Assembly (NCBI GenBank): GCA_032622095.1
Contig: CP136069.1
Coordinates: 87,936,958-88,000,957, forward strand
Origin: Siphonodentalium dalli
Taxonomy: Eukaryota; Mollusca; Scaphopoda; Gadilida; Siphonodentaliidae
Direction: 5' to 3'
DNA: 64,000 nucleotides
Positions 46,093 through 57,775 of the stretch are shown one piece after another. Position numbers and translations under genes: made by a program. Numbering within the stretch: position 1 is the first letter of the stretch; every line of letters begins with the position of its first letter. Under the pieces are notes generated by a model, which saw only the letters and a list, made by a program, of their open reading frames with translations, searched no databases and had not been told where the DNA came from.

Positions 46093-46145
46093 ATGACTGA
46101 ATGGGATAATAATCAGTCAATATATATTTAAAATGAAAAAAGTAT

Positions 46146-46394
46146 ATAACCCTTTCTTTACACATTGACAAGTAGTTCCCTTAGGAAATGTTCAGTTAAT
46201 AAGTTCAACAGACATCCATTTGTTGAACTTATCATCTGAACATTTCCCACCAAAGAATATGAATTATTCTGCAGTTGTATTATCTTTTTGTCAGACTGTT
46301 GTTATCTGCACATCCCTCCAAATGAATAATAGACCATTCCAATGTATACTTTTATAGCTGATTGGGAGAATCCATTCAGCATTGAAAGAGTTAA
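46146..46394. mobile_element. TTAA MITE (GAACATTTCC family), copy 1
   Basis: AACCCTTTCTTTACA to TTGAAAGAGTTAA, with the inner hairpin TAAGTTCAACA ... TGTTGAACTTA. Sister of 47699-47949. Confidence 0.75.
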
Positions 46395-46794
46395 AGATGG
46401 CTGATCCTATATGAAGGCCCCTTATCATCTAGTTACAACAACAATAACAACAACAACAGCAATAACTACTCTCAACAACACCAAGTATGCTATAACGGTT
46501 ATGTATCAGAAAGACAACTAACTCAAGATACTGTCAACTAGTTTATGGTGAAAATTTTAATCTTCTTTTATTCCAAAAATGATTACTGAACACCAAAGCC
46601 ACAGCAAACAATGACGTCCGGAATTCTCGTGACGGCTTCAGAGCACATCTGTAGTAGCTAGGCTTCTGAAAATATTTTGTTTCTGATTGAACCAATATTC
46701 AGGATACAAATCAAATATGAAATCAAACATTTTAGGCATGAAAGGGTAATTTTCATGCAGGATAGTCTTTATCATGCAGGCAAAAAATGCAAAA
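46395..46794. other. intron, no gene seen
   Basis: Contains an ACAACAACAATAACAACAAC stretch near 46435-46460. Confidence 0.4.
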
Positions 46795-47019
46795 TACAGT
46801 ACCGGGTAATGGCCGAATATATGAGACCCTTTAACAACACCAGAATTATGAGAATTTTTTTAGGATTTAGTCCAAAATATGGTTTGTTGCCATTCATTGG
46901 AACGCTTTCACCGAGAGCTTTCTGATGAATGGCAACAAGCAATATTTCCGACTAATTCATGAAAAATTTCCCATAATTCTGCTGTGGTTTAGGGGTCGAT
47001 TATTTAGAAAATTAATGTA
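46795..47019. mobile_element. hairpin MITE, diverged full copy
   Basis: TACAGTACCGGGTAATGG to AAAATTAATGTA. Both arms are recognisable but more diverged than most copies. Confidence 0.85.
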
Positions 47020-47698
47020 AATGCATGATTCAATCAGAAAAAGTTACTTTGATAATAAACCTTGTAGCCAATTGAGGCTTGGTTGTTATTTTCATGGTGG
47101 TTCAATACAGCTTTCACTATATAGCTATCGAATATATATTGCACACACTAATTGTGCCAACACTTTAAGTAAGTGTTAAATAACTTATTCCATGTCACGG
47201 TGCCCCAAATAACTTTAATTTTAGAGCAACTAGTTTGCAAAGTAAGTGATACCGTTTTGTGTGGTTTATTAAGCAAATAAATGTTGTCTATATTTCCACA
47301 CACTAACTTCCTAATCAGACAATAATAAATCAGTGCTAACATTAACCATGAGTGGGGCACTTGGTTGTGTGTTGATTCTTGCCCATCTGAATAAATTGTT
47401 CATTATTCCAGTTCGCTGAAAAATGTGGTGCCTAGAATTGATCCAGCTTCTACTTTTCATGGAAGCGAATTGAATACCAAATTGAACATTGAATGTTCGC
47501 AGGACCTTAGTATGTACATATTTATATGCCGTTTTCGCTCGGCTGACAATGAATAGATTTTAAAATCTAAATCTATTAAAAGCAATATATATCTTTATTA
47601 TTCTCAATAATCTTCCGTGACTTGATTCAAAACAGATATATTTTACTCCCCAAGTCGAAGAAATAATAATTTAGGGCTGTCAAATAGACAGAGTATCT
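47020..47698. other. intron, no gene seen
   Basis: AT-rich. Confidence 0.45.
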
Positions 47699-47949
47699 TT
47701 AACCCTTTCTATACTAAATACGCATTGATGAGTAGTTCCCTCAGGAAATGTTCAGATAATAAGTTCAACAAATGTTTGTTGAACTTATTACATGAACATT
47801 TCCCTCCAATAAATAAGGAGTCCTTCTGTACTTGTATTATCTGTCTTCTGTTTATTTTTCCTGAAAACCCGTGCAGACAAATAATAGACCATTCCAGTGA
47901 ATCATTTTATTTCTGAGAGGGAGAATTCATTTAGTATAGAAAGAGTTAA
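47699..47949. mobile_element. TTAA MITE (GAACATTTCC family), copy 2
   Basis: TTAACCCTTTCTATACTAAA and its inverse TTTAGTATAGAAAGAGTTAA form the ends, with TTAA on both sides. It lies about 19 bp from the donor of the MAM exon at 47968. Confidence 0.9.
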
Positions 47950-47967
47950 TAAACAAGATTGCCTTAC

Positions 47968-48177
47968 CTGGACAACCGCCTTCATTTAGTGTGATGTCAT
48001 CAATCATGAAGATTTGATTGTACCATGAAATGAGCGAGAATATAATGCTTTGATTCCCGCTTGGAATTTCCGCTTGAATGTGCTGCCATCTACCCGCAAT
48101 GAGTGGCATGTAAGCATAAGTTTCCGACAGAACACTAATTGAGCCTTCGTTGTTAGCCAATACTTGGATAATGATTT
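47968..48177 (-). CDS. exon: MAM domain 2, C-terminal third
   Basis: Acceptor TTTTTCTTCAG, 210 bases, donor G|GTAAGG, phase 1 on both sides. It reads IIIQVLANNEGSISVLSE, a WQHIQAEIPSGNQSIIFSL stretch and FMIDDITLNEGGCP. The ...W..I...I....I.F....-IDDI.L..G.C pattern is the end of a MAM domain, an adhesion module of about 160-170 residues found in meprins, neuropilins and receptor phosphatases. It completes the domain started at 53820 and 51348. The junction to EGF 1 is GAG. Confidence 0.92.
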
Positions 48178-48264
48178 CTGAAGAAAAACAAATTCAGTGT
48201 CAATATTAATGAATAAAAGTGAAGATTACCCCACACGAAGTCAACCTCAGAGATGTCGGCCTCA

Positions 48265-49404
48265 TTAACCCTTTGAACCCGAGCGGCCGGAAAACCGGCC
48301 GCAGCGTGAACCTCCAAATACCCTAGCGGCCGTATACCGGCCGCTGAACCGGCCATATACCGACCGCCAAGTGTTTATTGCTTACAAACTTCGTAGCGGT
48401 TGTCTGCGTCTCCATTAATTATGTTTGTGTCTTGTTGCTATTGCGTTTCAGCACACATCATCATGATTTGTGAAGCCAAAAACATTTTTGGTAGACGAGA
48501 TGGTCGGGCAAATTTTGGAATCGGACGCGGAAGATTTAGATGATGATGACTACGACAGTTGTGAGTAAGAATGGTAGAATGAAAGCACAGTGACACTGGT
48601 AGAGATTCAGACGCCAGTCGCTCCAGCAGCAGTTGAGGTGTTGTGGAAGTGGGCGTAGCTTATGTCGAGGTAGTGGGCGTGGCCTCATACCTGTAATTAG
48701 TTATGGTGCTCATAATGTCCATATCTGGAAAAGGGACCCAAATTCGTTTGTTACACGTACCTATACACCGAAAGAGAAGCCGAGACCAAAGAATGTACCA
48801 ACTCCAATAAGTGTGGACAGTACACCCAAGGTTGATTACTTACATTTATTTTGGAATGATGCACTCTGGCAGTTGATGTCGACGAGACCGGCTGAAACGC
48901 TCGTCACGTGATTTCGGAAAAACCTAACATGTGCCTAGGAACTGTCTAAAATGGGGCATAATGCAATTGAATGCTCAGGGCAATGGTGTCATTGGATCAT
49001 TTGGGGTATTTGCTTAGCAACCGTTGCTACCCATAAACAAAAGTTACAGGTTCACTCATCTGACCAGATATATATAAAATTTCACAATGGGGCATTGGCG
49101 GCATCGAAAACGCCATTTCCTAGGGCTGAAATACGTCGATAAAAGCTATATTTGCATTTTACTTTCAATTTCGGGTAGTTGCATAGCAACCGTTGCCAGG
49201 GCGTGATCCTGTGGCAATGTATCCTGATCTTAAAATACTCAGTGGTCCATGGGGAAGATACGTGTAAAGTTTCAGATCTTTGGCACCACTTAAACAGAAA
49301 CAACACATTGCGCCTAAACACAGTCTACAATAAATCAAAAATAACACTGGGAGCCTAGGGTCATGGTGTCGATCGTTGTGGGGAGCCAAGGTTCAAAGGG
49401 TTAA
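48265..49404. mobile_element. piggyBac-like non-autonomous element, TTAA TSD
   Basis: TTAACCCTTTGAACC at the left and GGTTCAAAGGGTTAA at the right. The subterminal part is rich in GCGGCCGGAAAACCGGCCGC-like palindromes. Interior frames (48633-49142 plus, 49082-49389 minus) have no transposase motif. Outside the TTAA the flanks CTCA and TGAG are also inverse to each other. Confidence 0.85.
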
Positions 49405-49935
49405 TGAGAAGGGAATTGCATAATAGTGAACATCCATACCAAATTTCATTGATATCCGTCAACAGGTGGTGGAGATACGGACAAAAAACCAACACTTCCA
49501 AATTTACAAAGATGAACTCTAAAACAGAAAATGGTAAAAAAAATGATTGAACACTCAATAAAACAATTTAACACTCAAATTATTGCACTCATAGTAGTGA
49601 ACATGATCCATACCAAATTTCATTGAGATTTGTCAACCGGTGGCGGAGATATCTGCTCGGATGGAAAAAAAACCCCAACATTTCAAGATAAACAAAGATG
49701 AATAACTCTAGAACAGAATATCCAGAAAAAAGATTGAACAATCATTTGAATACTCTCATAGTAGTGAACATCCATACCAAATTTCATTCAGATCCAACAA
49801 CTGGTGTTTGTGATATCTGCCCGGAAGGACGACGGAAAAATGGAGGGATAGATGTCCGGATGGATGGAATGACAGACAAGGTCAATCCAGTATACCCCCC
49901 ATTCTCTTCGAGAGTGGGTTATAATTACTAATATT
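49405..49935. repeat. dispersed repeat, tandem-like, ending CATTCTCTTCGAGAGTGGG
   Basis: Three copies of (A/G)TAGTGAACAT.CATACC followed by AAATTTCATT(G/C), then GGAAGGACGACGG and CCAGTATACCCCCCATTCTC. Same ending as 7040-7680. Confidence 0.8.
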
Positions 49936-50298
49936 CACCCAACAACCAGTTATTGAGTAATGGAATACAGCCTTGCTTTTTACTCTAGGACTTACCATAT
50001 GAATTCATTCTATTTGGGCACGTTTTAGTACTTTATTTTAAATTTTCCAAACCAATTGTGTTGCTAAAACATGAAAAAGCTCAATTTTCACCACTCAAAT
50101 TTTGAGAAAAAAAATAATGAAATTGACTCATCACCAGCAAGTAAGCACAGAATATTTTTGTCCATGTACGATGGTCATAATATAATGGAATATATTAGCA
50201 ATGCACTGTTTTGACACGTCCCATAAAATCATTGCTCTGGCAAAAATAGGGGGAGGGCAGCAGATGGTGGATCCTCCCATGTATATTATAAATATAGA
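49936..50298. other. intron, no gene seen
   Basis: A strong donor-like GTAAGT (minus) at about 49995 has no open exon upstream of it. Confidence 0.4.
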
Positions 50299-50447
50299 GG
50301 ATCTCCAATGAGTTATGTTTGGATATAAGATTTTATGAAACGAGTTAGATAAATTTGATTCTCAACGAGTCATAGACGAGTTGTGAATCAAATTTATCAA
50401 GCTTGTTTCATAAAATCTTATATCCCAACATAACGAGTTGAGGATCT
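50299..50447. repeat. 149-bp palindromic element
   Basis: AGATCCTCAACTCGTTATG-type outer arms and ATATAAGATTTTATGAAAC / GTTTCATAAAATCTTATAT inner arms around an AACGAGTCATAGACGAGTT centre. Confidence 0.9.
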
Positions 50448-51192
50448 GGTATATCATGACAAAAATTAGAGCTTTATGCCTTTTTAACAAATCAAAATCT
50501 TTAAAAGAAGATGAAAAATGCATGTAAAATGCATGCATGCACAGCGTTGGCTGAGACACTTCACAACAGTTTACGACAGTATTGCGCACTCTGCCTTGCG
50601 ACGAAACATATAGTTCCCCAATTTACCTCTTTGTTTTTGTGCCTAATTTCGCCAGTGTAATGAATGAAGTTGGACAACAATAAAATTTTAATGAATAAAG
50701 CAATAATTTTTACAATGTTTGGTATTGGTGTCAAGCACGGCTTTTCTAAATAGTATTAATTTGCACAATAATTTACTTGGCGATGCCAAATATCCTGGGA
50801 AGCATGCAGCGATAATCACTACTAGTGAGAGATAAGAAAATATCTAATGGATTTTTCAATGATATTATAGGGGTTTCATGTGATATCAAATTATCCTATC
50901 CTATTCTATGTGTTTACTTACAAATTATCAAACACATTGTTGAGAATGAACAATTACATTTCATTCAGATTAAAATAACCAACAAGAAAACTTTAATAAT
51001 ATCAGCAATTGCAAATGGAACTATGTAATACAAGTTGAAAAGCATCCAGCTAGATCTATGAACAGGATGATTTATTTGTTTTATTTTTAGTAGGTCATAA
51101 AAAACACCCAGCAGGCCGTATTTGTATGAGGATGCAGGTGTTTGAGAAACAGATTTTTTTTATTTTGTTTGGCCTAATTAACACTATCTTAC
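50448..51192. other. intron, no gene seen
   Basis: AT-rich. Confidence 0.45.
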
Positions 51193-51348
51193 CTTTGGAA
51201 GATGGTAAGAACGCGGTTGTCCTGTAGAACCCTTCTGGTACCATATAGCTGAAGCTTAGACAGGAATTAGTGGCAACTTCTTCAAATGGTGATCGGACAT
51301 ACGACACAGCAGAACGGGATACGTCATGTATGGTCAAAAGCATTGACT
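51193..51348 (-). CDS. exon: MAM domain 2, middle third
   Basis: Acceptor CTTTGTCTTTCAG, 156 bases, donor G|GTAAGA, phase 1 on both sides. It reads SMLLTIHDVSRSAVSYVRSP, then FEEVATNSCLSFSYMVPEGF and YRTTAFLPSSK. The A.L.SP....S.CL.F.Y core is the central MAM motif with its conserved cysteine. It joins 53656-53820 (GAG) and 47968-48177 (GAA). The G.L.V strand usually expected after the Y-x-M is weakly conserved (TTAFLPSS), so this domain is divergent. Confidence 0.9.
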
Positions 51349-51739
51349 CTGAAAGACAAAGCATATTTACTGAGCTTCAGTAGTGATGAACGAATATGGG
51401 AAAAACCACCATCGGCCAAAATCACATATACTATTTCGGCTGATTATGAATTTACTTACAAGTCCGTATAACCCTTTCATGAATAAAGCTTTGACATAGT
51501 AGCAGGCCTTTGGATTGGTGATATCAGTCAAATCAAGGGTTTATTTGCTGTTTGAGATATGCAGTGTAATGCAGCTTATTCTATACCTATGACGGCATTG
51601 CCCCATATTTCTTTTAAAATTTAATGAACTCCTGCTGCTGAACAATTAATTCAAGTAGCTTTGACTACTGAGTGAAATAATTGTCATCACAGGAATATAT
51701 TTACATACACCTGATATCTCTTCCGATTTCCCCATAGCG
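51349..51739. other. intron, no gene seen
   Basis: ATAACCCTTTCATGAATA at about 51470 resembles a TTAA MITE end, but no partner was found. Confidence 0.4.
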
Positions 51740-51845
51740 TTACGGTAGACACGGCCCCTTATTCAATGCGTTCATAAACCTATGAACATAACGTGACGTC
51801 ACTTTCAATGTCGTTCATAGGTTTATGAACACATTGGTCCCGGAA
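51740..51845. repeat. palindromic MITE-like segment
   Basis: GTTCATAAACCTATGAAC and GTTCATAGGTTTATGAAC flank an ACGTGACGTCACTTTC centre. Confidence 0.7.
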
Positions 51846-52024
51846 ATCACCGGGGATTATCGGACATTACCGACTGCTTGAGTATCTAGTCAGCCAATAC
51901 GCCAAGGATTTGATATCAAACAATATGTAATCGAGGTTCACGATTGGATGGCTAGTGGCATCTAATCGCGAGCACGGGTGGCACGAGATGTTCGATTGAC
52001 TATCAGAATGTTGGTTATCATATA

Positions 52025-52250
52025 ATCCCATATAAATATGTCAAATATAGCGAATTATCGAAATATGAAATACAACGAATAAGCGAAATATGAAAATACA
52101 GTGAAATAGCACGAAAAATCGAAATAGGAAAATACAGCGAAATAGGGCGAAATATAGAGCGAAATATAGAGCGAGGAAATTATTTTTAGAAACGAAATAA
52201 CGGAGATATTTGAGAAAAAAAAATTTGACGAAATAACGGACACATTTGGA
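52025..52250. repeat. short CGAAATA motif array
   Basis: GCGAAATA/TCGAAATA-type motifs recur about every 10-20 bases (52050-52245) in purine-rich sequence. Probably a subterminal array of a decayed element. Confidence 0.7.
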
Positions 52251-52286
52251 GAAGTGTTTTAAAGAGCGTAAGTATATAAATATAAA

Positions 52287-52435
52287 TAATAAACGGCCGA
52301 TTCAATGTGGTCATGGGTTTTGACCGCTATAAAAAATCAGCAAACTCTGCATGAACCCCTTCGGGGTTCATGCAGTTTGCTGAATTTTTCTCGCGGTCAA
52401 AATCCCATGACCACATTGAAACCGCCGTTTATTTC
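52287..52435. repeat. 149-bp hairpin element
   Basis: AATAAACGGCCGATTCAATG and CATTGAAACCGCCGTTTATT outer arms, and a perfect GCATGAACCCCTTCGGGGTTCATGC-type centre at about 52350-52376. Confidence 0.92.
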
Positions 52436-52487
52436 TTATATAATCATCTGAGCCGTCTAAAGTATTTAAATTAATCTTCTGTCAATG

Positions 52488-52704
52488 TACAGTAGTGCCC
52501 TAAATAATCGACTCCTTAACCACAGCAGAATTATGGGTAACTTTTCAGGATTTAGTCGGAAATATGGCTCGTTGCCATTCATTGGAAAGCTCTCAGTGAG
52601 AGCTTTCCGATGAATGGCAACAAGCCATATTTCCGACTAAATCCAGAAAAGTTACCCATTATTCTGCTGTGGTTAAGGAGTCGATTATTTAGGGCATTAC
52701 TGTA
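52488..52704. mobile_element. hairpin MITE, full copy
   Basis: TACAGTAGTGCCC to GGGCATTACTGTA with the full GCTCTCAGTGAGAGC loop. The arms are nearly identical. Confidence 0.95.
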
Positions 52705-53655
52705 GCTACAGTCAGAACACAATGAAGGTGTCTAAAAGACTTCTCTTGTCCAGAACTTTTTAAAGACTGAGACATAGACAAAACCAAAACCTGATCGCTG
52801 TAATAATCATAGTGCCTATCCATGTACTGACAATGACTACACCTGTTATTAAACCTATAATTTTAATTCTTGGGCAGTTTGCCTGCAAGTTTGGAGATAA
52901 TGTTTTTGTACTATTTGTTAAAAATAGTAAAACTTAAATGTAAAATATATGTAGGTGATAAATTATTTGTTTAAAAGTAAAAACTTTGATATCTCAATGT
53001 GCCACATACCCTCCAGCCATCTTCTAGATAAATTGACTCAGATAAGGGAAAAATACACTTTGTTAATTTTGTCTTACACAAACTCAATCAATAAGTCGCT
53101 TCAGATCTTCTTTTGGAAAATTTTGCAGAAAAATATATTCACAGATTATCACCATTCTATAGCTGACATTCCACACGAGACAGTGTACACCAGATTCTTG
53201 TCATTTGATGACTAGTGGTTCATGTTATCTGATTATCAAACATCCGGAAACATGATCAAGCCAAATTAGACCGATTAAAATGACCTTGAGGGCACCGAAT
53301 CATGTCACCTGTTTACACATTCTGCCTTGAAAATTATTTGTTGTCGCCTTGCAAGACAATTATACTTTTGCGCCAACTGACATATCAACAAAAGTTAAGT
53401 TTATCCAGAATATTCAATCTTCAATTTGTTCACAATAAAAATTTAGATAGATGAAATCGCTAAAAACCATCGAAGGACAGATTCTGTAAACTACTTGAAA
53501 TATTTTTTTTAAATATGCATATATCCATTACATCTACGATTTTCATTAGAAAAAATAAAAATCAAGAAATTTTTAATGGCCAAGCAGATCATTCTTCTGC
53601 AAAGTAAATATTTGTTGCACACATTTGAGCACAACTAATTCATAGCTGAACTTAC
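52705..53655. other. intron, no gene seen
   Basis: AT-rich. A plus frame at 52955-53215 has no domain. Confidence 0.45.
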
Positions 53656-53820
53656 CAGTCACATTTAGCGTCATGTAATATGGTTTCCTTTCATAGAAAT
53701 TTTTGTTGAACATGTAGTTCAGTCGATAGGTATCTGTTTGCGCTCCTCCCCAGTACCACGTGGTGCCGTTAATGTATCCACACATGTAAGATTGCTCAAA
53801 GTCACATGCTATAGATGTAG
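53656..53820 (-). CDS. exon: MAM domain 2, N-terminal third
   Basis: Acceptor TTTCTTTTAG, 165 bases, donor G|GTAAGT, phase 1 on both sides. It reads TSIACDFEQSYMCGYINGTT, then WYWGGAQTDTYRLNYMFNKN. C-DFE...MCG.. is the diagnostic start of MAM domains. There are potential N-glycosylation sites at NGT and NVT. The upstream LDLa exon joins with CCT (Pro). Confidence 0.93.
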
Positions 53821-54179
53821 CTAAAAGAAATACCCTTCAGTTAGAACTTTTTATCAGAAAATATTTGGATAGTGGTAAGTTACTATTGATAGCAAGTAAC
53901 ATGATGAAATTTACTGGAGTTGAACATTTCGGTCTTCCAAGGATTTGGGGAGGGGATTGCAGTTGAACACCCACCCAACAAAAACTAGGGTGGGCATACC
54001 CTAAGTATACTTCACAGGACCATGACCATTTTCGATTATGGATCGTTTTTTTTTTACATCTGTCCTTGTGTTGTATATCTCCACCCATTTCCATGGTTGA
54101 GACATTCATATGGACACACAAAATATAAGAAAGACAAATATTAAGCCTAGAATGAAGAATGGAAACAAAACCGATTAAA
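53821..54179. other. intron, no gene seen
   Basis: AT-rich. Confidence 0.4.
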
Positions 54180-54771
54180 GCGTCTTTGGAAGTCCTCATT
54201 ATGGTGAATATTCATACCAAAATTCATTGAAAACTGATAACCTGTGAGTGAGATATTTGTACTAACAGACAAAAAATCAGCATTTCCAGATAAACAAAGA
54301 AAAATAAATACACAATGGAAAATGCAAACAACACCGGGTTTCACTGAAAGCCATGGTGACAGTGAACATACATGCCACATACCAACCCATGGGTGAGATA
54401 TATACTCAGGTGGACGTGCAAAATATCAGTATTTCCAGAATCACCAAGATGAATAACTCTAGAATGGAGAATTTTAATTTAATGACGCTTCTTTGAAATC
54501 CCTTATGATGATGAACAATCATACCAAACTTCATCAAGATCCTAAAACCCACGGCTGAGATACTGAAGCAGAGGGACAAAAAAATCCAACATTTCCAGGA
54601 ATAACTATAGAACAGAAAACCTGAACAAAACAATTGAACACTCTTCTGAATGTCCTCATAGTGTTGAACATCCATACCAAATTTCATTGAGATCCGACTA
54701 TCTGTGGTTGAGATATCTGCTTGGAAAGATGGACGGACATGCGGATGGAGACTCAGAAGCATGTAATCCAG
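54180..54771. repeat. dispersed CATACCAAATTTCATTGAGAT repeat
   Basis: Repeated GAATAACTCTAGAA, (A/G)TGAACATCCATACC and GAGATAT(C/T)TG(C/T) segments ending in GGACGGACATGCGGATGGAG. Same family as 49405-49935. Confidence 0.8.
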
Positions 54772-54988
54772 TACAGTAATGCCCTAAGTAATCAACTCCT
54801 TAACCACAGCAGAATTATGGGTAACTTTTCAGGATTTAGTCGGAAAAATGGCTTGTTGCCATTCATTGGAAAGCTCTCACTGAGAGCTTTCTGATGAATG
54901 GCAACAAGCCATATTTCCGACAAAATCCTGAAAAGTTACCCATAATTCTGCTGTAGTTAAGGAGTCGATTACTTAGGGCATTACAGTA
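54772..54988. mobile_element. hairpin MITE, full copy
   Basis: TACAGTAATGCCC to GGGCATTACAGTA, full arms and loop. Confidence 0.95.
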
Positions 54989-55353
54989 GCACAACTATTT
55001 CATTTGGTCATAGGGGTATAACAATTCTACAGAATTTGATTGACACGTACATGTAGTTGATATACTATTCAGAGCAACTGCATGCTGGGAACTACAAGAG
55101 ATTTGATGTACCAGAATAGGAGATATCACTTCATGGCACATGATGCCGACAATAAGTTCTTTTCGTGAATTTTTTTTTAGAATTTGTGTTGAAATTGGAT
55201 CACAAAGGAGATCAACATATATTCAGGGATTCAAGAATGAACACAGTTTGTGAACTCGGTTGAAGTCTGTTTTTATGCATTATTCCTGGTAATATCCAGC
55301 CCATTAGAGTATGTCTATCTCCTGAATCTCAAAAGATATTTAGCTATACTTAC
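54989..55353. other. intron, no gene seen
   Basis: AT-rich. Confidence 0.4.
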
Positions 55354-55464
55354 GACAATTGAGCTCATCTAAGTTTTCTGGACAATCAGAAATTCTGTTG
55401 CAGAAAGAGTCATTACGAATACAATACTCATTTCCAGGGCAAGGCGAATAACCGTCATCACATA
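55354..55464 (-). CDS. exon: LDL-receptor class A repeat
   Basis: Acceptor ATGTTTATTACAG, 111 bases, donor C|GTAAGT, phase 1 on both sides. It reads CDDGYSPCPGNEYCIRND, SFCNRISDCPENLDELNC. Six cysteines, I/D-x-D-C and the acidic C-P-E-N-x-D-E-x-x-C end match LDLa modules. The calcium-site residues differ slightly from the usual DGSDE (ENLDE). It sits between the two MAM domains, as in enteropeptidase-like and MALRD1-like proteins. Junctions: GTA (Val) from MAM 1 and CCT (Pro) to MAM 2. Confidence 0.95.
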
Positions 55465-55504
55465 CTGTAATAAACATAACAAATGGCATGTATCATATCC
55501 CGCA

Positions 55505-56035
55505 TTGTGTTTGTCATCAACCAAAGCTTGCAAATAGTGTGTCTGTAATTTGCAGAATGAGGTCACCAGAGGGTGAATTTAGTGATGCTATTCGCCCTCT
55601 AGGGATCTTATTCTACTTACGCCTTATCTACTTGGAAGTATCTATAGTCTCAAATTGTTTTAGTTACTTTTTCTCTTCTGAGAAGTTTCTATATCCCATA
55701 ATTTACAGAAGATAAAATGCATAATTGAGGTGACTTATGGGTGAAAATAGTCTCAAATTGTTTTAGTTACTTTTTCTCTTCTGAGAAGTTTCTATATCCC
55801 ATAATTTACATAAGATAAAATGCATAATTGAGGTGACTTATGGGTGAACATCAACTTCAACTGGGGAAATTCAATCTGATCCTAGGTCTCCCATAGCAGT
55901 TGATGCCTAATCAGAATGAGATTGAATTTGGTGATGGTTGCCCGCCTTGCTGGATAGCGTCACTACATTCACCCTCTCAGGACCTCATTCTGAAAATGAC
56001 AGACATACTATTTGCAGACTTGCATCAACCAGATT
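55505..56035. mobile_element. MITE with CAGAATGAGGTC ends, interior duplicated
   Basis: Inverted arms of about 90 bp: GCAAATAGTGTGTCTG, CAGAATGAGGTC and CAGAGGGTGAATTTAGTG at the left, reversed at 55945-56030. The interior has a near-identical tandem duplication of about 100 bp (55649-55748 and 55750-55850, TCTCAAATTGTTTTAGTTAC). Related to 59850-60000. Confidence 0.85.
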
Positions 56036-56723
56036 ATCAAATCAAACGGTTATGTTTCTCTTTCCATCACGCAATATTTCCCAACTTGGTAAGTAGCTTG
56101 CATTATTTTTCCAGTCAAATCATCATTGTATACTGTACTCTATTTGATGAGATAAAGAAAACATCAGTCATATGCTTCGCTGATATTTCTTTACATCACT
56201 ATATCTAAGGAAATTAAATGGAGAGCAATATTATGCAATGAAACACATGTAAATATAGCATCTTTGGGTTCAAATTATGGATCAAATAAATAACAATTTA
56301 AACAATTGTCAATTCTGTAAGCAAAGCTCAGTGTCCGTAAATCAGACCCTTTCTGCATCTCCATTTACCCTAATCCATATGGGCTCGCCTATAAAGTGAT
56401 GAATCAGAGTTAGGAGCATGTACTAATCTACCCGCGGTGATTTCTGTCATTGCCGGGGCATCTTTATTTCATCGTTTATTCATATGTTTTGATGAGAACA
56501 GGAGCCCCATACTTACTGCAGATGTCGCATCTATGTTGGTGAGGTGTCTGATCACCGGGTGTGGGTCACCTGTTTAAATCACACTTACCACCTTTGTGAA
56601 AGAAATATGTTTGGAGAACCATTGTTCATTTATTTAATGGCCATTTCTTAATTTATTTATCAGCATTGGTATACTTAAAATCCTCCCCAGTATAGTCTTT
56701 CAATCAGCCCTCAATGCATTTCC
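56036..56723. other. intron, no gene seen
   Basis: AT-rich. Confidence 0.4.
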
Positions 56724-56836
56724 TCACCGAGAGCTTCCCGATGAATGGCAGCAAGCCATATTTCCGACTAAATCCTGAAAAATTTCCCATAATTCTTCTG
56801 TGGTTAAAGGGTCATATACTTCGGCCATTTACTGTA
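56724..56836. mobile_element. hairpin MITE, right half
   Basis: ACCGAGAGCTTCCCGATGAA to CCATTTACTGTA, diverged. Confidence 0.8.
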
Positions 56837-56984
56837 TATTATGTCCTGCCATAAATAAGTATATACATAAATACTGCCCATCTCTGTCATCTGACAGAAG
56901 TAAAAGTTGATACCACACAAGATTCACCAATGTATCTATCTATATTTGCGAATGTATATCAATATGTATGTCTGTAATCTAATC

Positions 56985-57092
56985 TCGGTGAGAGCTTTCA
57001 GATGAATGACAAGCCATATTTCTGACAAAATCCTGAAAAATTTCCCATAATTCTGCTTTGGTTTAGGTGTCGATTATTTAAGACATTACTGT
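56985..57092. mobile_element. hairpin MITE, right half
   Basis: GGTGAGAGCTTTCAGATGAA to AAGACATTACTGT, diverged. Confidence 0.8.
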
Positions 57093-57450
57093 TCTTGAGG
57101 AGCAGGTTTTTTGGGGGACAAGCCTTTGCCTGAAAAACAAACTATTTTTGTATCTGGCCGTCTGGCCAATCTAATAATATACACAATCTTCAGTTTTATA
57201 TCCATTTTATTCACAAAATAGCTACATGTAGTCTTGAAATCAGGATTTATAAAAGATTTTGTTGCTATAATTGTGGCCCGGAAGAGAAAGACCATCTTTG
57301 ACACGTTCACTGCCGAAAACCAATGGGTAATTCCATCCCGTATGCCAACATGGGATTTGATGTTTTGCCGATAGTATATGATATTTTACGTATGTATGAG
57401 TAATGGTTCGACCAATATCGGGTCATATGATGCTGAAACATATTATAAGG
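57093..57450. other. no gene seen
   Basis: AT-rich. Confidence 0.4.
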
Positions 57451-57769
57451 CTACTACGAGAAAACTCGTAGTCGGCAACTGGGACGGAATTTATTAGTGT
57501 TTCATCCCTGGTGCCAGCTACGAGTTATCTCGTAGGTAAATACAATTACGTTGTCAGTGTCTTAGATGACGAAGAGCGCTAAACATGTACAAGCATATCG
57601 TATGTAAGACATGGTAAATGGATTTATATATGATAATTGGTACAGACTACGTTGAATAAGACGTCAAAAAACATAATATGTATTTACCTACGAGATAATT
57701 CGTATCTGGCACCAGCGATGACCACTTGTGAGTTTCATCCCAGGTGCCGACTACTAGTTATCTCGTAGG
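57451..57769. mobile_element. CTACGAGTTATCTCGTAG element
   Basis: Inverted ends CTACTACGAGAAAACTCGTA / CTACTAGTTATCTCGTAGG, with CGGCAACTGGGACG and CATCCCAGGTGCCG inside. Two inner copies of the CTACGAGATAA motif lie near 57520 and 57690. Confidence 0.7.
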
Positions 57770-57775
57770 AGCTTT

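Noticed and set aside
49936-50060. Strong GTAAGT donor on the minus strand at about 49995
   Set aside because: All three frames upstream to the nearest acceptor contain stops.
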